Positions 56,641-64,000 of a DNA stretch of 64,000 bases are shown here, piece by piece (within the stretch, counting starts at the first letter, position 1; every line of letters begins with the position of its first letter). The notes beneath the pieces were generated by a model. That model had not been told where the DNA came from, did no database searches, and worked only from the letters and a program-made list of their open reading frames with translations. The translations under genes and the position numbers were made by a program. The stretch covers positions 35,850,001-35,914,000 of the forward strand of contig CM060831.1 of assembly GCA_030762175.1 (NCBI GenBank), in the 5' to 3' direction. Source of the DNA: Metallyticus violacea. Taxonomy: Eukaryota > Arthropoda > Insecta > Mantodea > Metallyticidae.

Positions 56641-57699
56641 ATTTCCTCTGATGTCACGTGATGCCCATCCCTCAGAATAAACAGGACCGGGAAATTCATC
56701 CCTCACTCCTTCTCAAGAGCGTGACGTCACACAACATCCGTAGTACACTCCAAACAACTTGTTCAACGTTCCCCACCACTTCCATGAAACACAGGTCCTT
56801 CCAAATCACGCATGCAAAGATTGTGAAGAGCGATTTCATCTATAGCTCAAATGTCCTTAGACCTGTCGGAGCTAAACGAAACAGCATTATTGTAGATGAC
56901 TTGTGTTATGCGTATTCTACAAGAACTAAATTATATGCTCTATATTATCTGAACCATTAGCCTTGTTCGTCATACAGGTGAAGAACTACAATGATTGGTA
57001 TGCAAAACAAGGAAATTTCTCTACTCGACAATCCTGAACTGTCGATTCGCGTTTTGAGAAAACTTAATGTAGTTAACAAGTTTCACGAGCAAGAACTCTC
57101 CAAAATAAGGACAATTCTCTCATACTTACACTCCTGTTTTTGTGAATAACGAAAACATCTTGACGTTTTTACCACTTGAATATGTGGTTAATTGAAAATT
57201 GAAAACATGAGACAGGAATGAGTTAAGAAGAGTCAAATTTTCCAATGTTGATATCATTTGAATATTTTGATTCTTTTAGCTAATTTTGATGTGATTTAAA
57301 CCAGTGCAATAAACCAATATATATATTTAAATGTATTTGAAAGTTATGAGTCATGACTTTTTAGGCAGTTTTGGACCAATCAATCACTTAAACACAAATA
57401 ATTTGTTAATATTTTCTCTAGAAAAAAATAAGAATAAGAAAAATACATTAAGAGAAAGGGAAAACTATTAACCTGGAGTTTTTTGAGATTCAATTCATCT
57501 ACAAAGGGTAGCTTTATTTGATTTTTTTTTGTGTTTAATTGCAATTTCTGAAAAAAAAAAAATACACTTTTCCATTTAAATGCCCAATTATATAAGAAAC
57601 CTGTAAACATAAAAATTGAACATTTCTGAAATATATTAGAAAAGCAACAAATTTAATGAAAAAGTAGAAAAATACTATGCAATGCACATTTATTTTTAA

Positions 57700-57850
57700 G
57701 AAAATAACAAAATTTGAGCGCGTTGTAGAATTTGAGGATTCTGTCGAGATCTCCGTTGAAAGTGGCCCAGTTCTCGACGTAATCGTTGCATGGGCGTAGC
57801 CGATTGTCGTCGCTATCACCGACTATCGGATCTCAGGGATTTCGCCGTTT
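57700..57850 (-). other. Unassigned coding-like stretch
   Basis: The minus strand, with locally higher GC, encodes VGDSDDNRLRPCNDYVENWA then TFNGDLDRILKFYNALK before running into AT-rich sequence. No splice sites of good quality were found and the family is unknown. The sequence to 58.6 kb on the plus side is also GC-richer than average and could be part of the same unit, such as an LTR element end, but no LTR was defined. Confidence 0.25.
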
Positions 57851-59640
57851 TCGTTGTCTTCACACATCGGGAGGAGTCAGGAATTACTTTCAAAATATAA
57901 AGACAAGAAGGTATGCGATAAGACAAGTGTATTTATTGACCCGATTCCTCTTTACAAAGGAGCTATTTGCTCGTCTCGGGAAATGAACGCCCTAAATCTT
58001 GGACTAATAGTTACTTGACCCAGAGCGCTGGCAAGCTAAGTACTTCTGATGACCGCGAACTTCTGGGGTTTAAAAAAAATCACTTAATTAGCTGATTCAC
58101 ACGTAGCTAAGGCAAGGCTTCGCTACTTCGCTTCGTATTATTTACAATCGGATTTTTTCGTAGGTATCAAACCTTGCACTTGATTATCGCTCATTTGTTA
58201 CTCGAGGATTTAACCTCAGGATCACGCGACTGAGCATTCCACTTGCATTATATATATAATGTTTTGCGCCTAGTCACAAATTACAGCCGACGACCGAATG
58301 AAGAATGTCAACTGTGACTAGTTTAAAATGCTCCAAAATGCCTGAGAAAGCATAAAAACTGGGGTGACTTTGCCTCTTTATATACAACCTCTTTGCTTGG
58401 GTACCCACGTGCTAACACCGAACTTTCCGGGGCCTATCCACTCAGGAACATCGCCAGCTTTAAAATTTTAAAATACTTACGTCTGATTGACCGGCTTGTA
58501 CAGAATGTTCTGGAAAGGAGCGAAAAGTTAGCGGGCTAACGAACACAACAAAAACCATGATCACCGGCGCATGGAAACACCCGTTACTGGTAGCTTTGAC
58601 TACCAGGTGTTCGGCTTTCACTTTTGTTCTTATATAACAAGAAACGTTTGTAGGAGTTTTATTAGCACTCATTTCCCGATTCCAATCTAAAAACCTTAAT
58701 CTATCTCTACTATTTACTATATATAGAATTAGATGAATTGCTATAGGTAAGTCTGCGGCTATCATAACTATTTACATAATTTAATAAAGCATTCTAATTC
58801 ACCGCTGAAAACAATGAAATTAATATGGTGTTACCAACATATGAATATTCAATTATAAAAGGGGCGCTGGTTGTAAATAATGCTAAAATTTTTAAATTTA
58901 AGTATTGTAACGTTCTTATTAATCAACGTAACTTCTTATTCTTTTTTCTTTTTCTCTTTCTTTTCTTTCTTTCTTTCTTTCTTTCTTTCTTTTTGTTTGC
59001 ATTCCAGAGGTTCAGTAGGATACAAAAGAAGCACGTTGATCATCCATCTCTTCCAATCCAACCCAGCTGTTGTTATTGTGGCATGCAAAAAGAAAGAATT
59101 TTATCCATATCATTTCATGTCATGATCTTTCGCTAGATTGTCACATCTCAAAACTTATCGAGTGCAAATCTCATACCATTTATCGTGTTTGTCATGTATA
59201 CATTTAAATGCAGAAGTCTTTTTTAAAGTAAATTAAAAGTAAATTGAATGCGACTATAAATATGTTCGGAGGGAGCTTTCAAATAAATAAACCGAAATGT
59301 AGATCAAGCAGAACACTCATATGCACCATTACAGTTGCTCTGGCAATAATAGGGAGCTAATTGCGTAGATTAAGACTGCCCACCCCAGGTTGTAACTATT
59401 GACACTTTTACCAACAATTTGCTTATGTGAAAAATCATTCTGTGCACTCATTTATCTGAAAATATGTACAAAAAACGCAGACTAAGAACTCAGAAATTTT
59501 TTCTTCCTATTAAACTCGATATATCACAGTTTATAAGTGAAAAGCAACATCATCCCTCTCATTTGGTTATTAAAATTAACAAGTAAATGCTATTATATGT
59601 TGTTAGTTATTTTAATATTACAGTTTTATATACTATTTAA
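57851..59640. other. Gene-free stretch, partly GC-richer
   Basis: From 57.85 to 58.65 kb composition is more balanced. It includes a short hairpin GGTAGCTTTGACTACC near 58590. A CTTT repeat lies at 58946-58993. No genes are supported. Confidence 0.4.
58946..58993. repeat. (CTTT)n polypyrimidine tract
   Basis: A run of CTTT units preceded by irregular T/C sequence from 58935. Confidence 0.92.
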
Positions 59641-59649
59641 TGTGATAAA

Positions 59650-59901
59650 GGGTCATCGACAAGTTCCTCCGCATTTGGGTAATGTGCACCGCAAAGTAAA
59701 AAAATTGGTACTCATACGTTTCTGACATTCCTTCCTTCGAAACCGATTTTTAGCCCGCTGTTGCTAAGATTTGAACTTGCCTCGTTGTTAAGTGAACACA
59801 ATAACAATACTTTCGGCGCGCGGTCAGTGTTGTCACCGGGATTCACTTCTATAGTGAAATCTCGTCCATACAATTGCTGCGGAGCGACTTCTCGATGACT
59901 C
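59650..59901. mobile_element. TIR MITE, family GGGTCATCGA, copy 2
   Basis: The left end GGGTCATCGACAAGTTCCTC and, on the opposite strand, the right end GAGTCATCGAGAAGTCGCTC match at most of 23 positions, both continuing CGCA. The interior is colinear with the copy at 43.3 kb. The 252-bp length and lack of coding sequence fit a MITE. No clear target duplication. Confidence 0.75.
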
Positions 59902-59909
59902 ATTATTGC

Positions 59910-61640
59910 TATGATTAATAATATTGTATAAAGATACGCTACGATGAAACGGTAAATATTTAAATAATGTTAAATTTTGTTTATTTATTTGTATCTTTAA
60001 ATTTTGTAAACAATGATGAGCATCTTCATATAAGAAGTAAATTTAGGATTGAAAACTTTAAGTTAAATCTTATGGTTCGGGATATCAAGAGTTCTCAAAA
60101 AAGGATTCGCAATCAAAAACATTTTGAGATTCATTGCAATAGTGTGCAAAAGGCGCTCGAGAATACTTTAAAGCTTTGTTCTCATTGCTGCATATCTCGA
60201 AATTCATTTAGCTACGTTCATAGACTGTTATAAATAACTAAACAGAAATCTAAAATACGCGGAAATGCCGTTGAAAAAGACACAGCTCTAAAAATACGGC
60301 GATATAAGCTTGTATAGTTGAAAATTTTGTTCTTTGTTAATTGCACACTGGTTAAAAGTTGAATATGTGATTTAATTTTCAGCTAATGTATTCGAAGGTT
60401 ATCATAATGATAGAATTGCAATACAAGAATAAAATCGTGAAATTGAGCTTTCTTTCCATTAACCTGCAAGAAACACATTATACTACAAATATAATAATAC
60501 ATTTAAATTAAAACAAATATATCCCACTTTTTATAACAACGTTCTATTATGATAACAGTGTGATTTAGAAATAATTATTGTTACAATTATGAAAAACTGG
60601 TACAAATTATATAAAGAAAACATGGGCTTTTCTGCCTCTTTTACGAGTAAATAATTGTATCAAAGAATTCATAATAATTTAAAAAATTACTGCCATTAGT
60701 ATCATTTGTAACTAAGATGTGGTTTTCATCACAAAATCTGATAGAATGACACCAGTTTACATAAATACTCAGGGTTTTCTTTTTTTTTTTTTAATTCCTA
60801 TAATCAGTGGTCGAAATTCGTTGCTGTAATGACCAACTTCAACTCACTTACTGAAACAGCGCATATATTCATAAAAAAATCAAAGTATTTACCGCACTAA
60901 AGCTCTTTATTTTGGCATTGTAGTTGCCTAACAGTCCCATCGGCAAACCTGTCAACAACTTATTTAGTTAAACGCAAACGTTGAGCTGATATACGGAAAA
61001 CTATTAAAAGTACAGCATCGCCGTCTTCTGGAAAGATTAAATCATAAAGAGGGGTCTACAGTGGAAAGCTCTTTTTCATTTCCATAGTAACCAAAGCCGC
61101 CGTTATTACCCTCTTGCAATATTCATACTTTCCAGTAATGTTTGCTCAATAGATCAAGATCTGGTTTTATGAAAATGTAAAAGGTCATAAAGTCCGCATA
61201 CTTCATTAAAAAGAATTTTCTGAATAAGAGTGAAGGGTGGTACCAAAGATCCTAAAATAAAAAGGTAAGCTCTGGTCAGAACTATCAAAAAATCAATATC
61301 GATTTCATCTTTTTAATTGAAGAACGTTGAAACGAACTAAATTATCTGGAATACATAAAAGCTTCTGTTGCTGTTCGGGCTAATCTTACGCACAGTGACC
61401 CAAAGGAACCAAGCTCACAATTCAAAACTTTTACCCTTCAAAACAGATACGTTCTACTATCTAATATTTCCCTCTCTCTCGACTCCTTGTTTTTCCTTAT
61501 AACTTTCAAACTAATTTGTGTAGTTTACTGAAATTTGAAATAGACTGGTGTACCAATGCAGAGCACGGTATCGGAAGGACAGAAGCATCATCGGTGCTCC
61601 ATGTATCGCTGATTGCCGTGAACGTCGATTGTCTATTTGC
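59910..61640. other. AT-rich gene-free stretch
   Basis: A T run lies near 60780. An 88-codon frame at 59967-60233 has no recognised domain. Nothing else. Confidence 0.5.
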
Positions 61641-61654
61641 TGTCCTTGGCAGTA

Positions 61655-61958
61655 TAATTGTTGTTGATTTATTTATTTACGGACGCTCTTTAACATCTCA
61701 GGTCATTAGCGTTCCATTCAATATAGGGCGTGAAACGGCCGACAAGTTTTGCTGCAAGGCCTTTTCTTTCAGGCTTGAGGTTCTTTAGCGTGCCGTAAAT
61801 GTACGACACGGGACTCACGGTTTTACTTCCCTTCCGAAGGAAGCCATACTTAGGATTTTTACGCCCCGAAAAAATCAATCGATCTTGGCCGGGTTTGAGC
61901 CTGCAATCTTGGATTTAGCAGGCAAGTATGGTTATCACTACACCACCAGGACCGACCG
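61655..61958 (-). mobile_element. SINE-B, full length, with 8-bp target duplication
   Basis: TGGCAGTA flanks it on both sides (61647-61654 and 61959-61966). Head on the minus strand: GGTCCTGGTGGTGTAGTGAT with CTTGCCTGCTAAATCC. Box B is mutated (GGCTCAAACCC). Body AAGTATGGCTTCCTTCGG, GAGTCCCGTGTCGTACATTT; tail ATGACCTGAGATGTTAAAGA, then GCGTCCGTAAATAAATAAAT. Confidence 0.93.
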
Positions 61959-61969
61959 TGGCAGTAGTA

Positions 61970-62520
61970 TGACGCATGCCCTGCTCTTCCGGGATCGTCA
62001 GTCTTGTGTTCAGAAAAAACCGTACGTACCGTTGAGAGTTCTGCTGAAGTTAATGCAACTCTTGTAATGACATTCATATAAGAATAAAGCAGTGTTTGTG
62101 CGTATGCTTCAATTTTTCCCTAGTACAGAAAACTCCGTTATTTGTTAATTTGTTCGAGGACAACAACATACACCAGATTACCACAGCCTGCAAGTAATTT
62201 TGAACCCACAGTACTAAGCAAACAATTCCTGTGTTTTGAGGTTATCTATGGCGAATTCTTTCAACACACGCCTGATTTCCTATGGAGGTTGGAACTTTAT
62301 CCAAAATATGTTTACAATTTTAATTTTCTTTGGTACTTTGTGGTCTTACATGTTATCTTGCACCATGGTTTGACACTGTAAAGTCAATCTGAAAGATTTT
62401 CTACCTAATGCAGTATAGGATACTGTGTCATATGAATAGTTAATGCTGGGAGGTAACATGACGTAGGTTGCAAATAAAGAAAAGGAATGGAAACGGCTCA
62501 GCTCCATTTGGATAGCGGTT
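61970..62520. other. Gene-free stretch
   Basis: Nothing recognised on either strand. Confidence 0.5.
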
Positions 62521-62525
62521 CGGTT

Positions 62526-62755
62526 TTTTTGAATAGTGTTTAACACCCATTTTTATGCTCAAGGCATCACAGGCGGTGGACACTGATGATACATGAGTTG
62601 GAATGAAATTTTTTAAGGAAGCAAACTTTCCAGGACTAAGTTTAGAGTATCTCCCTGGCATTTGCCATTTTTGAGGACTGAGGAAAACATGGAAAAAACT
62701 CAGTCGACCTTCGGCTGACGAGTCTGCACCTTAGACGACGTATCCTCGTGGCGGT
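62526..62755 (-). mobile_element. SINE-A with an internal deletion in the tRNA head
   Basis: The head starts CCGCCACGAGGATACG and jumps from the anticodon region (ACTCGTCAGCCG) straight to the body (GACTGAGTTTTTTCC). Box B is therefore deleted. The body (AAATGCCAGGGAGATAC) and tail (CGCCTGTGATGCCTTGAG, ATGGGTGTTAAACACTATTC) remain. Without box B this copy should be transcriptionally silent. Confidence 0.85.
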
Positions 62756-62769
62756 GTTCAGGAGATTGA

Positions 62770-63061
62770 AAGAGTGTATGAAGGAAGGTTAAAAATCGCT
62801 TGAGGAATATGGATAGGGAGCAGACAATTGCCAACACAGGGATATGATTTCGCTGGAAGTGCATTAGGGGATAAAATAGAACATCAAAACAGAGGCTCGC
62901 GTGGCGAGCCTAGAAGCAAGGCGATTGATTAAGGCCACTGAAGAAAATTGGTTGAAAATTAGCCCCATTTGCGATGAGGAGGAACTATGGAACCATATAC
63001 TGGTTGGATGTACAGATATAACAGAGGAGAAAAAGTTTATTATATTGCATTAGATGTATTA

Positions 63062-63144
<83 letters not shown>

Positions 63145-63230
63145 TATATAGTATAAACTATATAATATCAAACCGCGTATTTAAAATCACGTATGGTCCG
63201 TTGGATCCGTGCGCCTTTTGAAGTTTTATT
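62770..63230 (+). pseudogene. LINE 3' end with (ATT)n tract
   Basis: The plus strand encodes SPICDEEELWNHILVGCTDI then TEEKKF at 62960-63040, matching the LINE C-terminal C-x-x-C-x-E-E-E-x-W-x-H-I-L-x-x-C pattern seen also at 8.5 kb. Upstream words are degraded. Just downstream lies an ATT repeat, then CACGTATGGTCCGTTGGATC. That block is shared in form with the 3' UTRs at 8.93 and 49.25 kb, so all three are likely one LINE family. Confidence 0.65.
63057..63139. repeat. (ATT)n microsatellite
   Basis: About 26 ATT units located within the LINE-derived segment. Confidence 0.95.
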
Positions 63231-63239
63231 CTAATGGTG

Positions 63240-64000
63240 CTATTGGAATAAATCCACCACATTGGTAGAGCTGGTTTCTGTAAATATTCCTCACAGCTGC
63301 CAAGGAATCACTTTCGGAAGTAATGTACTCTTGTAACGAGTTCTACGGAATAAATATGACAATGCAAGTATATACAAAACGTCAAACTATTTACATAATA
63401 TTGCCTGCACTAATCATTTGGCTACACATTCGTATATCGGATGAATGCAATGAGTCACGGTTTTTCCGGTGTTCATTAGGGCTATCTTTACCGGTTCACT
63501 AGATTTTGAGGGTAGTGTACATAGAAATCCGGCCCGTGTCTTGCCCATTTTAACACTTCCCCTCTTACACCGCATCCTGTTCCGGACACCTACACATCGC
63601 CGGTAAATCCAATTTTCATTTGTTCTGCTGATGCAGTGATTATTAATATTTGATTAAGTTGGAAAGCATGGACGCGCAGCCATCATTTTGCGTGTGAAAT
63701 TGCTTTCTGCATGGAATCATTAAATTCAACAGAATGTGCATCATCACATAAACAGTATCAGGGTGTCTGATGGGCTGGTATAATGGAGGGCAACAAAGAT
63801 CACGTCATACCATGCTAGGACTGCTGGCGCGTTATAATGTACTTCAAAATGTACTGCCGTCTTGTTATACCGCACACGCATTAACTGGTCAACCATCCAT
63901 CTTCATGCCTCAGCAAGAGAATTTATTCAATTTATTCAACCTTTTCCTCGAGCTTAAGGAAGAATTTTGTGTTACTGTGCCCACACTTTTCGTACTTAGG
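63240..64000. other. Gene-free stretch
   Basis: Composition is more balanced than average at 63.45-63.95 kb, but no open frame or repeat is recognised. Confidence 0.45.

Overview
The window looks like intergenic or intronic DNA from a large, AT-rich, repeat-dense arthropod genome, most likely an insect. It has no operon-like gene packing, no complete protein-coding gene, and stop codons every few dozen codons almost everywhere. There are many A/T runs and long triplet microsatellites. It carries numerous tRNA-headed SINEs, decayed Tc1/mariner, DUF4817-type, piggyBac and hAT transposons, and non-LTR retrotransposon 3' ends. The TE mix would suit a cockroach- or termite-like insect, but that is a guess; the species cannot be read from the sequence.

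Region by region. 0-8 kb: a piggyBac-type MITE with TTAA flanks (1916-2542), a 294-bp tandem duplication (3109-3693), two SINE-A copies and one SINE-B copy. 8-9.2 kb: a LINE 3' end with a long TAC/CAC repeat as tail. 11-16.7 kb: a DUF4817 transposase C-terminus, two piggyBac-like relics that join the acidic N-terminus to the C-terminal Cys-rich domain, and a mariner relic abutted by a SINE. 18.7-20.6 kb: a long DUF4817 transposase relic and a 542-bp inverted-repeat element. 21.4-32.7 kb: a dense SINE field (SINE-A, SINE-B and three other tRNA-like heads), with one SINE nested in a DUF4817 relic and a mariner C-terminus beside another. 33.1-36.6 kb: two hAT elements with 8-bp target duplications and a mariner relic split by a SINE-B. 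37-45 kb: a possible hAT fragment, a core-deleted DUF4817 element, a clean candidate exon (41457-41677, minus strand), one copy of a new TIR MITE and another mariner relic. 45-64 kb: LINE 3' ends, SINEs (one SINE-A inside a SINE-B), a widespread-type arthropod coding fragment with an inverted 3' half (51.3-51.9 kb), a second copy of the TIR MITE, an inverted-repeat element at 55.1-55.9 kb and two unassigned open stretches.

How the parts relate: the autonomous transposons are all broken, and small non-autonomous partners (MITEs, SINEs) share their termini or use their machinery. Nested insertions give relative ages: DUF4817 and mariner copies came before the SINEs, and SINE-B at 54.4 kb came before the SINE-A inside it. 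Apart from the candidate exon and a few unassigned open stretches, I see no evidence of host genes, functional tRNAs or rRNAs. I found no convincing new molecular system. The most novel items are the new MITE families, the deletion-derivative transposons and the unidentified exon.
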